Assembly (NCBI RefSeq): GCF_018812025.1
Contig: NC_063044.1
Coordinates: 40,710,243 to 40,774,242 of the forward strand
DNA from: Megalobrama amblycephala
Lineage: Eukaryota; Chordata; Actinopteri; Cypriniformes; Xenocyprididae
Reading direction: 5' to 3'
Length of the DNA: 64,000 nt
Of the stretch, positions 24,089 through 35,402 are shown in pieces. The notes beneath the pieces were generated by a model. The model saw nothing but the letters and a program-made list of their open reading frames with translations, was not told the DNA's origin and searched no databases. Made by a program: the position numbers and the translations under genes. Position 1 is the first letter of the stretch. Every line of letters begins with the position of its first letter.

Positions 24089-24692
24089 AGCTACAATATG
24101 CAGATTTTTTGCCGCTATAGGTCACTTATTCAAAAGAAAGGCTTAGCTTGATGGCGCCAAGTTTGAGTGTGGAATCATGGGAAATGTTGTCTTCACCAGT
24201 GTTCGAACTATACAGTGGACTTTGGGGGAGCCCACTTGATTTTTTATTTTTTTTTACTTACAGTGAAAGATACAGCTACGACTGTGTACACTACTTGCTT
24301 TATAGCATTATACAGTATAGGATTTACCCTATTATACATTATCGACACAAATTCATAGATGAAACAACAAACAGTCACCCACAAATAGTCTATAAACAAA
24401 GCATCAGGCTGTCTTTGAGTTCACAAGAACAACAGTTAAAGTTACTCGTCAGGCTACAGAAGAATACCAAAATTCCTCCGTTAAATTAGGTCTAAGGGTA
24501 ACGTTGGTATGACGCAATTGACAGGCGACTCCTCGCACGTCCCGGAGCCTTGGATAAAATTGCAATTTTCTCACAATTTACAAACAGTTGGAAATATTTG
24601 GAATATTGTAAGTACTCAAGTGAACAAAATATATAACACTGGCCTAGTGGTTTTTGGATATTTTACTGCACAAATTCTTACATATTGTGCCT
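24089..24692. mobile_element. TTAA-flanked MITE (AGCTACAATATG family)
   Basis: The left end agctacaatatgcaga follows TTAA at 24085-24088. The right end ttacatattgtgcct precedes TTAA at 24693-24696. Its termini match the taaaggcacaatatgtaag end at 37061 and the ttacatattgtgcct end at 40386. It is 604 bp with no transposase. Confidence 0.75.
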
Positions 24693-25328
24693 TTAAGTAA
24701 TAAAAACAAAAGAATGAAACGCAAATGTGATTTTTATCTGGAGACATTTTTGCTTATTAGTGTGGTTAAATTCGATCATAGGTCAGCAGCAAAGACATTG
24801 ATTAATAAAGTGAAATTAAATACATAAAATATATTTGTGTTTTTTAACATTTAATTATTGTCGGTTTGTGAGTTTGCATTTCACTGTTTTTTTTATTGAT
24901 TTTGAGGAATACTGAATCTGTTTTGTGCAAGTGAGATGAATAAAATGCTTGCTCACATTTAGTCTACAGCTACAATAAGCATCATGCTCTCACAACACCT
25001 CTGCTCTTATGATTTCAATGATCTCAACATGGGGACAGGAGAGCTGTCAGTCAATAAATGGGAAAACAAAGTAACTTAAAGGTATAAGTAATGCATTACT
25101 TTACTAGTTACTTGAAAAAAAGTAATCTGATTACGTAACTGCCGTTATTTGTAATGTGTTACCCCCAACCCTGCCCCTTAGGCATAAAATATTTACTTGA
25201 AGTACCCCCTGAGATTTTAAGGTAATATTTTAATCATTTAATGACACATTTGCATGTTTACGGTTCTCCTCTGATGTTGGTTGCATGTAAACAGATGACA
25301 TGTTTAATCTTTTTTTTAGTGTTTTATT

Positions 25329-27178
25329 AGGGCCCGAGCACCGATGGTGTGAGGACCCTATTGGAATTGCTCAGCCAATTATTCTTCTTCTCCAAAATGA
25401 ATCGCATTTTTGAGGGCCTAAACGTTCTCAAAAACTCATGAAACTTTGCACACGCGTCAGAAGTGGTGAAAATTTACATCTGATATGGGTTTCAGAATTA
25501 GGTGTAGCAAAATGGCTCGATAGCGCCACCTACAAAATTTCAATTAAGCGCCCTTCGTGCTACGTTTCACGTACAGTTATGAAATTCGGTAGACAGATGT
25601 AACAGCCCAATACCTACAAAAAAGCCCCTGGGTGCAAAGTTTGTAAACCCAACAGGAAGTGAGATATTTTGAATTTTCTCTACAAAATGTTGGCAGTTTT
25701 TGCCATTTCCAGATGTTGTACTTTAACGAACTACTCCTAGAGATCAGATCAACGTCATATTTGGTCAGTCTAATCTAAAGGCCTTTGCGACGTTAAATTG
25801 CGAAGATCTAGAGTTTTCGCCAAAGGGCGTGTCCGTGGCGGCCTGACAAATTTCGATGTTTCGCTATGAAACAGGAAGTTGTTGTAACGCGGGCATACAG
25901 TGTCTGATCTGCCCCAAACTTCACACGTTTTATTACAGTCCTGGCCTGAAGACATCTATATGACAATATTCATTTACAGTCATAGCGCCACCTGTGGGTA
26001 ACAGGAAATTACATGTTTTACACTATGATTAACTCCTCATAGAGATTAAACCAGATCAACATCATATATGGCCAGTCTAATCTTAAGGCCTTTGAGATGT
26101 TAAATTGCAAAGATCTTGAGTTTTCGTTGAAGGGCGTGTCCGTGGTGACCGACAAAGTCTGATGTTTCGCCATGTAAGGTGAATCACTTTTTTGAGGGCC
26201 GAACATACTCGAAAACTCATGAAACTTTGCAGATATGTCAGAAGTGGTGAAAATTTACGTCTGATATGGGTTTCAGAATTAAGTGTGGCAAAATGACTCG
26301 ATAGCGCCACCTAAAACATTTCAACAAAGTGCCCCTGACACTACGTTTCACGTACAGGTATGAAATTTGGTACACACATCTAACAGCCCAATACCTACAA
26401 AAAAGTCTCTTGGAGTGAAATCTGAAAACCAACAGGAAGTCAGATATTTTGAATTTTCTTTGCAAAATTTGTGCAGTTTTTGCCATTTCCAGATGTTGTA
26501 CTTTAATGAACTCCTCCTAGAGCTTTAATCAGATCAACATCATATTTGGTCAGTCTAATCTAAAGGCCTTTATGATATTAAATTGTGAAGATCTAGAGTT
26601 TTCGCAGAAGGGTGTGGCCGTAGCGGCCTGACAAAGTTCGATGTTTCGCCATGAAACAGGAAGTTGTTGTAACTCAGGCATACGATGTGGGATCTGCCCT
26701 AAACTTAACAAGTTTTTTTAGAGTCCTGACCTGAAGATATCTATATGCCAATGTTCAGTTGCAGTCATAGCGCCACCTGCCAGCAACAGGAAATGACATA
26801 TTTTACACTGTGACTAACTCCTCAAAGACATTTAATAATAACATCATCATATATGGTCAGTGTAATCTTAAGGCCTTAGCGACATTTAATTGCAAAGATC
26901 TTGTGTTTTCGTTGAAGTGCGTGTCCGTGGTAGCCTGACAAATTCTGATGTTTCGCCATGAATGATGAAGCTGTTGTAACTCAAGCATACTATGTCTGAT
27001 CTGGTTACGGTCAAAGCGCCACCTGTTGGCAGCAGGAAGTGTGGCACTTTGAAATGACTTGGCTATATTTCTCCTGTATTTTCTCGCTTACATCCATGTC
27101 ACCCACTGTTTTCCTGATGCCAACGGGTGGCGGTTAGCCCGGGTGCGAGGGCCCTTTCATCGCTGCTTGCAGCTTTAA
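25329..27178. repeat. GGGCCCGAGCACCGATGGTG repeat with internal tandem copies
   Basis: A long fish repeat from agggcccgagcaccgatggt to gaggg-ccctttcatcgctg and cttgcagctttaat. Internal segments recur. The actcatgaaactttgca block appears at about 25434 and 26214, roughly 780 bp apart. The aactcctcctagag / agatcaacatcatat block appears about four times, near 25730, 26030, 26510 and 26816. Short palindrome-like atagcgccacct blocks recur at 25518, 25982, 26300 and 26769. No transposase frame is present. I recognise the family from cyprinid genomes but not its class. Confidence 0.7.
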
Positions 27179-27179
27179 T

Positions 27180-28720
27180 TTTGACTTTGTAGTTGGACTT
27201 TAAAGTGGACCCAAACCTCATTTTAGTTGTGATAGTGTCTCAGTCCAAATAATATTTACACTGGTGTTTTAGGAATCATATAATATTGATGATCATGATA
27301 ATAATAATATTAGCTTTATAATTAAATGTTTTAACTCTAATTATAAAATTAAAAACAGAAATATATTACTGTTGTAAATTACAATTGTACTGTAAAATAA
27401 AAATAAATATTTGATTACAATAATAATTAAATTTTAAATTACAGTACTAACATTGTCTTTAATTCTTCATCATTATCATTCAAACCATCAAGCTTTTATT
27501 TAGGCGGATTACTGGTGAAATGCTGTAAACAGAGAAGTGTATGTGATGTTGGAAATTATGCAAATGTATAAATAAAGTAAACCCTAGCGCACGTTGCATT
27601 TCCAAATGCATTTTAAACTTGCAGCGTGCAGAGATGGTGTTTAGAGCATTTACGGTGAACCGAGATTCTGAAAACACTGTGATCATAACACGTGCCACAC
27701 TTCACTCTGAAACACGCTGCATATCAGACTATACAGTTTTTTTATTGTTAAATCGCAAGACCGAAAATAGAATGAAAAACAAACTAAAAATGACCTACAA
27801 TAACAGTCCTGACTGGCTGAAACTGCATTGTAGATTTAATTCTAAAACAAGCAACTATTGTTGGTGTGAATTAGTGACATTTTAAATGACATTTCACAGA
27901 ACTAATACTCCATTCACCTGCTCTATCCAGATGGTCTGCAAGAGAGAATGAGAGAGAAAGAGAGAGCGAGCGAGCGCCTTGGCACTTCTAGTCAACCTTG
28001 TGACAAAAGTGCAAAGATGGCAACTTCTTTCAGGCAGATGTAAAGCTCAAAGGCTTCAGGATAAGTCTGCCAGAGTAGCTACAGTCTGGAACACAAAGAG
28101 CAGCCTCAGTGAACATGGCACACACTGTCAAATGGACTAGACTCAGCAAAAGTATGACACATCCACACTAGATCCACTGACAGGGGAGAGGCAGCCAGAG
28201 GATAAAGTTATCCAGACAAACCACATGCAATCAGGCTGTTCCAGGTGGATAGAGAGGATAATTCAGAACATTTGGAAACAGATTTACACGTCTGTTTGTT
28301 TGTCTATTCAAATTCACTGGGCAAAGTTTCTTAAACAAAATATTTAGACTTGCAACAAGCATGACTCCTTTGCATATTGTTTTAGTGTATACAGTTACAC
28401 CAACTCGGACATTGGGAATGGGACATTGATAAAAAGACAAAATGGGCAGTGCTGCAACTTTTACGAAACGCCTAAGCAACATATGAAATGTAGCCATTAC
28501 ACAAACTAAATTAAAAATGACTCTAAATTTAATTTTAAAACTAAAACAAGTTACTAAAGTTAATGTTGTCCCATTTCTTAAGAATTAGTGATTTGTAAAA
28601 ATGTGATTTATGATTACTCCATCATAATTATTTGTAAAGTAGCCTAAATATGTCACTGGCTTTTCAAAAGCTAATACAATTTTTTTAATTTTTTAATTTT
28701 AATTTTTTATTTAAGCTAGG
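27180..28720. other. Intergenic, no gene seen
   Basis: AT-rich to about 27480, then mixed sequence. A purine-rich gagagagcgagcgag run lies at about 27940-27975. Short open frames (27619-27885 and 28231-28497) have no recognisable similarity. Confidence 0.35.
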
Positions 28721-28721
28721 C

Positions 28722-28757
<36 letters not shown>
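28722..28757. repeat. (TA)n microsatellite
   Basis: About 36 bp of TA units. Confidence 0.85.
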
Positions 28758-28760
<3 letters not shown>

Positions 28761-28889
28761 TTGTGGTCAATAAGATTTTTTTTAAATGTTTGAAAGAAGT
28801 CTTCTATATGCTGACCATGACAGCATTTATTTTATCAAAAATACAGTAAAAATAGTAATATTATTGTTTTCTATTTTAATACATTTTAA

Positions 28890-30352
28890 AGGGTATATAA
28901 CACACACAGTTTCTGCCAATCTCATGTTAAAGGGATAGTTCACCCAAAAATGAAAATTTGATGTTTATCTGCTTACCCCCAGGGCATCCAAGATGTAGGT
29001 GACTTTGTTTCTTCAGTAGAACACAAATGATGATTTTTAACTCCAACCGTTGCCGTCTGTCAGTCAAATAATGGGAGCGTATGGGAACTCGAACAATAAG
29101 AGTCGAAAAACCTTACATAGACAAATCCTGAACAGTATTTATATAATTTTTTTACCTCTAAAACACCACTATGTCCAACTGCGTTCAGCACTCGCTTAGT
29201 GAGGTCTGATCGCGCTCTGACAACGGCAGTGATGTCTCGCGCATATACTTCAATGAGTGTCAGACATCACTTCTGCTGTCAGAGCGCGATCAGACCTCAC
29301 TAAGCGAGTGCTGAACGCAGTTGGACATAGTGGTGTATTAGAGGTAAAAACGATATAAATACATTTCGTTTTCTCACACAAACCGATCGTTTCGTGTCTT
29401 AGGACATCAATGTGTCGTCACGAGCCGCAGGGTTTAATTTGGATTTGTCTATGCAAGGTTTTTCGACTCTTATTGATCAAGTTACCATTCACTCCCATTA
29501 TTTGACTGACAGACGGCAATGGTTAGAGTTAAAAATCAGCATTTGTGTTCTACTGAAGAAACAAAGTCACCTACATCTTGGATGCCCTGGGGGTAAGCAG
29601 ATAAACATCAAATTTTCATTTTTGGGTGAACTATCCCTTTTATCTTGAGTACCTGTAGAGTGGTATAGCATCCTTCATATCTCCGAAGAGTCTTTGGTTT
29701 TATCAGATTTATAAAAGACAGTCACGCTGTACTGAGTCTTTCTGAAAACAGCTGAGCTCCTGGAGGCGTGCCGTGGGCGAAGCTAAAGAGTCACGAGTAT
29801 GCGAAGCTTTTGTGTAGCGAAGCTATCAATGGTCAGCTAAACAAATGTATTTAAACACACACAATACACCATCGCATTATCCCTGGATAGCTTTTGAGTC
29901 ACTATAATGAATATAATGTATAGCGAATGATGAATAATGAATTTATGAATTCACTACGTTCGTGTTGTTTACATTATATGCACTTATCTTTCTCGAGCAA
30001 GTCCTGTGCAGGGCTGCCGAAAACTTCTGTAACCCAAACAAAGCACGTTGATGGGCGTGCTCTTGCTCTCTCGCTCTGGTTGATGTGTGCGCGCTCTTTC
30101 TGGAGAAGTGCCTATACATGGAATTCCGCCCTTTATTACATAATACAGGGCCATAGTCGAAAAAAAAAAAGAAAAAAAAAACTTTCTGAAACTTGTACAA
30201 ACTCTGAAGGAGTGTATTTGGCACAGAAATACTCTGTCAAATGTCCAACTCGTTTTTTGAAACTTTGGCCATGTTTAGCAAGAGAATCCAACTCTTTAAC
30301 AATGTAAATAAGTTAGAGTGCATGAAATAACATTAAATTTCATAACCCCCCT
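28890..30352. mobile_element. TTAA-flanked element (AGGGTATATAAC family)
   Basis: The left end agggtatataacacacac follows TTAA. The right end cataacccccct is followed by TTGA (30353-30356), one base from TTAA. Excluding the foldback nested at 28931-29638, the element is about 750 bp. An open frame near 29927-30307 lies in repeat sequence and is not a gene. Confidence 0.65.
28931..29638. mobile_element. TTAA foldback MITE (AGGGATAGTTCACCC family)
   Basis: The termini agggatagttcacccaaaaa and its inverse lie next to TTAA (28927-28930) and TTTA (29639-29642, one substitution). The centre is a near-perfect hairpin: ctcgcttagtgaggtctgat against its complement around 29295. The left arm lacks about 100 bp relative to the right. 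Closely related to the copy at 48245-49019. Confidence 0.8.
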
Positions 30353-30849
30353 TTGAGTAGTAATTGATTCCTATGATGGCAAAGCTGAATTTTCAGCATC
30401 ATTGCCGGCAGTGTCAAATGATCATTCAGAAATCATTCTAATATGCTGATTTGCTGCTCAAGAAACATTTCTTATTTTTATCAGCATTTAAAATTTTTTT
30501 GTGTAATGAAAGTTCAAAAGAACAGCATTTGTTTGGAATATAAATATAACATTATAAATATCTTTACTGACACTTTTGATCAGTTTATTGCGTTCTTGCT
30601 GAATAAAGGTATTCATTTTCTTTTTTAAAAAAAAACAATACTTATGGTATTGCACATCCTTTTTTATGTTTGATGTCATGGCATTATTAAAAGTACAAAT
30701 TTAGTAATATGCCTACTATTTAAAGTTAAAATAATTAATAAAATAATCTTATATATTATATAATATTATATTATCTATATATATGAATAAATTGATTATA
30801 TACAATATTATATAAAAGTGACAAAACTGTCATCCAAAATAAATTCAAC

Positions 30850-31010
30850 AGCCCGTCTCCTGCACAGTTCAGATCAACAGCTCGCATCTTTTTCCCTTGT
30901 AATAATCACTGCGTAGATGAAACGCACCCGCTTTTCCTTCCTCGCCGAGGGATGTTCGCAAACGGTTTCACTTTCGACATAAGAAGATCATTTACGACTT
31001 TATACTAGCG
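30850..31010 (+). promoter_or_regulatory. psmg3: Putative psmg3 promoter and 5' non-coding exon
   Basis: A locally GC-richer stretch ends in a good donor, tactagcg|gtaagaaagg, after 31010. The matching acceptor is at 31382 (tttattttcag), 17 bases before the psmg3 start codon. This arrangement suggests a non-coding first exon and a short 5' UTR intron. The transcription start is not visible. RNA data would be needed to confirm it. Confidence 0.5.
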
Positions 31011-31399
31011 GTAAGAAAGGTTAGCTACTTCTGTGCTATTTTTTAACAGTTTATATTGTATCTTTGAGTACCATAAGGTTATTGCAGATATCACAGTTCT
31101 TATATCTAGTGCTCAGCTTGAGACTCTGAAGCCTCGGTGTTTCCTGTGTCGTCTGACCGCTTTTGACAAGCTAGACATCAGCGTTATCATGCGGCCTACT
31201 GTCGCTGTAGCTCCGTGCTTCTGCTACACCGAGCTGAATGAATGAGCGAAGCATGCTCCTTCTTTTCTATTTCCTTATTACTTAAAAAATTATTCCTATG
31301 TTTTTAACTTTTTCAGTTGTGAGAGTGTTGTCACTGACTATTATTTGGTCATATGTTTCTAACTAAATGTATTTATTTTCAGGTGTAACTAAGTAAATA

Positions 31400-31615
31400 A
31401 TGGCTCCTCAACCCGCCATTCGATCAAAACAGATGGAAAAAACGATAAACGGAATACCAACTCAAGTTGTCTGCACAGAATTCAGCAACTACATTTTTAT
31501 AGTTCTGACACAGTATGGTAAAATTGGGACACTTTTGTCCATAACACCTGACACAAGGTCTGGTGACATCAGTGTACCCATGTTCACAACCAGAGTACTG
31601 CTGGGAAAGGATGAG
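31400..31615 (+). CDS. psmg3: psmg3 coding exon 1
   Basis: 72 codons ending GKDE, with donor ag|gtatgt. It covers the N-terminal strands of the PAC3 fold. Confidence 0.92.
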
Positions 31616-31858
31616 GTATGTTTTGAAGTACGTTTTTGTTGGATTATCAGTATGGCAGATAAAATCAGGTTTGTATTTCACTTTGGCTTTTTGTCTCTCT
31701 TGCAGCCTCTGACACACGTCTACGCCAAGAACGTCACAACGTTTGTCTCACAGGAATCAGGCAACCGACCGGTCCTGTTGGGCCTTTCACTTAAAGACAA
31801 CAGTGCTGAAACTATGAAAACTGTCAAAGATATGATCAAAGCCTGCCAAGTTTGGTAA
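31400..31858 (+). CDS. psmg3: Proteasome assembly chaperone 3 (two exons)
   Basis: PSMG3/PAC3 pairs with PSMG4/PAC4 and helps build the alpha ring of the 20S proteasome in the cytoplasm. Coding exons are 31400-31615 and 31706-31858, joined in phase 0 across a GT..AG intron of only 90 bp. The product is 122 residues, the same length I recall for human PSMG3. Matching blocks include PTQVVCTEFS, VLTQYGKIGTL, TRVLLGKDEPLTHVYAKN, FVSQESGNRPVLLG and the terminal KACQVW. The start is supported by an upstream in-frame TAA (31394-31396) and by a splice acceptor at 31382. The 90-bp intron has no stop in frame, so an unspliced frame reads 152 codons. Its 30 extra residues break the conserved alignment and are not part of the protein. 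tmem184a follows on the same strand, as in other vertebrates. Confidence 0.93.
   Translation: MAPQPAIRSKQMEKTINGIPTQVVCTEFSNYIFIVLTQYGKIGTLLSITPDTRSGDISVPMFTTRVLLGKDEVCFEVRFCWIISMADKIRFVFHFGFLSLLQPLTHVYAKNVTTFVSQESGNRPVLLGLSLKDNSAETMKTVKDMIKACQVW
31706..31858 (+). CDS. psmg3: psmg3 coding exon 2
   Basis: Acceptor tctcttgcag|cctctg. It encodes PLTHVYAKN to CQVW and ends in TAA. Confidence 0.92.
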   Translation, partial: PLTHVYAKNVTTFVSQESGNRPVLLGLSLKDNSAETMKTVKDMIKACQVW

Positions 31859-32330
31859 ACAGGACAGGAGGCGAAACGGCAAACGCACTAGATGAGGACA
31901 AATGACATATCTGTGCAATTTTAACAAAAAAAAAACTTGCCTTGTCTTTTGTGAATTTAGACATACCCACGATACCTGTGCAGACAATCTTAAGTGCTGT
32001 TGTTACTGCACAAAGCTTGAAACGCTTACTTTTTTATGTTAAAACAGAGTACTGTTCAAGATCACTCCTTTTTGTCTCTGTACAATGGATGTCCTTCATA
32101 TGTCATAAGATTAAAGTTATATTTTCTTACCTTGAATATTTTGGTGGTATTTAAATGTCTTGCACATATCCCAATGCCTTTGAAAAGAGACCTAAGCACC
32201 TGCACTATTAGCCTCACATGAACTGTCTGCCAAACCATTATAGACTGCAACAGTGTTTGCCCACATTTTCACCACTTTTTAAAAAAAAAATTATTCATTT
32301 TTCCCATAGGGATTTTTAAAAAGTCTTTAT
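31859..32330 (+). other. psmg3: Probable psmg3 3' UTR
   Basis: Unique AT-rich sequence after the stop. A possible polyadenylation signal is ATTAAA at 32110-32115; no canonical AATAAA is seen before the foldback repeat at 32335. The end is uncertain. Confidence 0.45.
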
Positions 32331-32334
32331 TTAA

Positions 32335-33070
32335 AGGGTTAGTTCACACAAAAATAAAATTCTGTCATTAATTCCTCACCTTCATGTCGTTCTACAGCTG
32401 TAAGACCTTCATTGATCTTCAGAACACAAATTAAGATATTGTTGATGAAATCTGATGATAGAAATCTCTATAGAGAGCAAAACCATTCAAAGTCCATAAA
32501 GGTACTAAAAACATATTTGAAACAGTTCATGTGAGTTCAGTGGTTCTATCTTAATATTATAAAATGATGAAACTACTTTTTGTGTGCCAAAAAAACAAAG
32601 ACTTTTCAACAATATATAGTGATGGGGTGATTTCAAAACACTGCTTCAGAGCTTTACGAATCAAATCAGTGAATAGGAGCACCAAAGTCACATGATTTCA
32701 GCAGTTTAGCCGTTTATAGGAGATCCAAATCACTGATTCGAAACAATTCATAAAGCTGCTTCATGAAGCAGTGTTTTAAAATTGCCCCATATAGATATTG
32801 TTGAAAAGTCGTTATTTTGGGGGTTTTTTGGCACACAAAATGTATACTTGTCGCTTTATAATAACCACTGAACTCACATGAACTGTTTTAAAAATGTCTT
32901 TAGTACCTTTATGGACCTTGAGAGTTTGAATGGCTTTGCTCTCAATGGAGGCCTCACTGAGCCATCAGATTTCATCAACAATATCTTAATTTGTGTTCTG
33001 AAGATGAACGAAGGTCTTACGAGTGTGGAACGACATGAGGGTGAGTAATTAAGGACATTGGACTAACCCT
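32335..33070. mobile_element. Complete TTAA foldback MITE (AGGGTTAGTTCAC family)
   Basis: Left TTAA 32331-32334 and right TTAA 33071-33074 bracket a 736-bp imperfect palindrome. The arms share gtaagaccttcattgatctt / gaagatgaacgaaggtctta and taaaggtactaaaaacat with its inverse. An inner hairpin (caaaacactgcttcag) sits at the centre. It lies just downstream of psmg3. Confidence 0.85.
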
Positions 33071-33074
33071 TTAA

Positions 33075-33780
33075 AGTTGTCAATATTAAATATAGAAACA
33101 ATATATTTTAAGTTTATTGCCAAACTCAAAGAGCATAAGGAGACTGACTCAATTATGTCATTTGCGGTGATTCGGCATTAGTAATATTTTACAAAAATTC
33201 AGTTGTTAAACATGATTATTTAAAAATATGGTGAAATAATGAAGGCTGAAGCATACACCATTTATTAACAGCCTCTTGGCCAGCAGTAGGTCTGCCTTTA
33301 AAATTTTAAGCTTAAGTTTAAAAATGATTGATAAAAATGAATTCCTTTAAGGACTAAATGAAAGGGATTTTTACTTCCTGAATGCTACTGTTGCACTATA
33401 TTCCTGTTGGAGAAGACATTATTATTATTATTATTATTTTTTACAACTAATCACTATTGTATGTAGTGTCAAGCCTCCTGTAATGTCTGGTGTCAAACTG
33501 ACTCCAAAGCAGCTAGTTGTACTTACTAGAAGAATTCATAAACATGCACATCTTGTGTTACAGAGTTTTCAAAATGCCTGCTCACATTTTTATGCACTCA
33601 GTGATGTGTGGGACCCCTAACAGGAGGTTATCTGGGCCCCTTTTATGTCTCACAATGCCCTAGTTTACCTGAAATAATCCTATATTATTTGTATCAGTAT
33701 TCACAGTTATGTTATAGATTTTTTTAAAATAGTTTTCTAAGGTACTTGTTTATTTATAAGATCTATAATACATTTAAGTT
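33075..33780. other. Intergenic between psmg3 and tmem184a
   Basis: AT-rich unique DNA with an ATT trinucleotide run at about 33418-33438. No gene seen. Confidence 0.35.
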
Positions 33781-33786
33781 TATTAT

Positions 33787-34317
33787 TTGAGATCGCACGT
33801 GTGCAGTAAGAATATTGTACCTTTGGTCAACAGGTGCTCGTCTCTGCCTGTCATGTCACGTGACCAAAGACTAAAGTCGCAAGGTCACATGACCTGGGTG
33901 TGCTGTTGCGCTGTGAAGTACGTACACCTGCCCTTAGTGGAGACGGAACGACGAGTTTTTGGCGTGGAATTGGGAAAAGCCTTTCGGAAGAATAATTGTG
34001 TACACTTTTCTTTACTTCGGGGTTTTTATCACGAACAGTTTTGTTTCCCGGCTGTTTTCACCGAGCTGAATGACTTCCATCAGACCTGTCAATAGTTAAA
34101 GGAGGAAGTGCGCGCTTGACTCATCGGTGTCGTCGCACGGGCCGTGTCTACCTATGGCTACATGTCGTCTATTGATCTTTCTGTAAGCAAAGCACTGGTG
34201 TATGCGATGCATTTCTTATTTTAGTCCCTCTGCGATGTTCAGAGTTAAGTGACGTTTATGATAAAGTGATTTGAGTTTGATCGCACTGAACTCTCACAGG
34301 TGTTGACACATATCAGG
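33787..34317 (+). promoter_or_regulatory. tmem184a: Putative tmem184a promoter and 5' non-coding exon with E-box cluster
   Basis: A GC-richer island holds CACGTG at 33796-33801, a palindromic GTCACGTGAC at 33855-33864, and GGTCACATGACC at 33883-33894. GTCACGTGAC matches the CLEAR/USF-type E-box bound by TFEB/MITF and USF bHLH-zip proteins. The island ends with a strong donor, tatcagg|gtaagtg, after 34317. The first coding exon starts exactly at its acceptor (35814), so an upstream non-coding exon is required, and this is the best candidate. Exon start and real use are not shown. Confidence 0.55.
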
Positions 34318-34950
34318 GTAAGTGTTTCATAGTGTCTATAAACAAATCTTGCCTTCTGTTACAATAATAGGTTCGATTTAAGTGATTGATAGACTCTTAT
34401 TACTTAGTTTAAAATAAAAAGGCAAATTTTACTAAAAATACTACCAAACATATGCTGTAAATTATGAACTCTGACGCTTCAACATGTAAACCATATAGTT
34501 TCTGGCAGAATATCATGGTAAATTCTGTTGCTAACTATGAAACCGTAATAAATTGATAGGCTATGAGACCTTCTTTAAAAAAAAAAAATGAAAGAAGCTT
34601 TTTTGTTTGTTTGTTTGTTTTGATGACGCTAGACTAGGCAGACTAGGCTAACTAGGCAAAGGTAATGCAGTTTTATTTTACTAAGAAATAATTAGCACTA
34701 ATGGTTTAAGTAAACTATATACCCTGTATATAACGTCTTTGTCATTGGAATAAAAATAGTACAACCTATAGATAGGTTGCAGAGTTTGTTAGGTTGTTGA
34801 GAATAAACATAATTAAATAGTCAATAAAATGTGTATTATTTTAAATAAATTAATATATTTTGCAGGAATGCAGTAAATTGATTAAAAAGTGACAGTAAAA
34901 ACATTTTTAATGTTTAAAAATTTTTCTATTACAAATAAATGCTGTTTCTT

Positions 34951-35207
34951 TTGAACCTGAAATTAAAATGTATCACAGACTCCACATCAATATTATTTTT
35001 AACCATTTTCAACATTGATAATAAATGTTTTTTGAGCAGCAAATAAGCATATGCATATAGAATCATAGAATGATTTCTGAAGGATCATGTGACACTGAAG
35101 ATAAATTCTGCTTTGCAATAAATTACATTTTTTACAGTATTTTATTGTTTTGTGATCAAATAAATGCAGCATTGGTGAGCAAATATAAGAGACGTCTTTA
35201 GAAAACA
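34951..35207 (+). repeat. Dispersed repeat fragment, copy 1 of a tandem pair
   Basis: Shares cctgaaat, atgtatcacaga, atgatttctgaaggatca and gatcaaataaatgcagc blocks with 35403-35669, about 452 bp downstream. Either a local duplication or two insertions of the same family. Confidence 0.6.
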
Positions 35208-35211
35208 GTAT

Positions 35212-35255
35212 ATGTTTATATATATATATATAGGCCTATATATATAAACATATAC

Positions 35256-35322
<67 letters not shown>
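35212..35322. repeat. Long (TA)n tract
   Basis: Two TA runs separated by a short palindromic spacer (aacatatactgttt), likely hypervariable. Confidence 0.85.
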
Positions 35323-35325
<3 letters not shown>

Positions 35326-35402
35326 ATTTGGTTTTAATTCAATTTTGAATTAACATAATTAAATATTAATTATGTGCTGGGTTAAATTAAATTAAATGCT
35401 GG

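Larger units (their letters stand above)
23700..25180. repeat. Repeat with GCAGTGTTGGGG / CCCCAACCCTGC ends, split by a TTAA element
   Basis: The left part starts gcagtgttggggaacattac with attgcgttacttagttac. The right part (about 25060-25180) carries the inverse (gtaatgcattactttactag, gttacccccaaccctgc). The ends are inverted repeats. A 604-bp TTAA element (24089-24692) and microsatellites sit between them. Confidence 0.65.
28775..30640. repeat. Dispersed repeat split by a two-layer TTAA insertion
   Basis: The outer repeat (gaaagaagtcttctatatgc, then tcaaaaatacagtaaaaat) stops at TTAA 28886-28889. It resumes after 30352 with agctgaattttcagcatc, atgctgatttgctgctcaag and a tail ctgaataaaggtattcattt. 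The same family occurs intact or partial at about 34950, 35403, 36925, 45555 and 62520. I recognise it as a very common cyprinid repeat. Confidence 0.7.

Noticed and set aside
25329..27178. CRISPR-like spaced repeats (atagcgccacct)
   Set aside because: Spacing is irregular and the repeats are degenerate copies inside a eukaryotic dispersed repeat.
31616..31705. 30 codons between the two psmg3 exons as coding
   Set aside because: They have GT..AG ends, break the PSMG3 alignment, and removing them gives 122 residues with continuous conservation.
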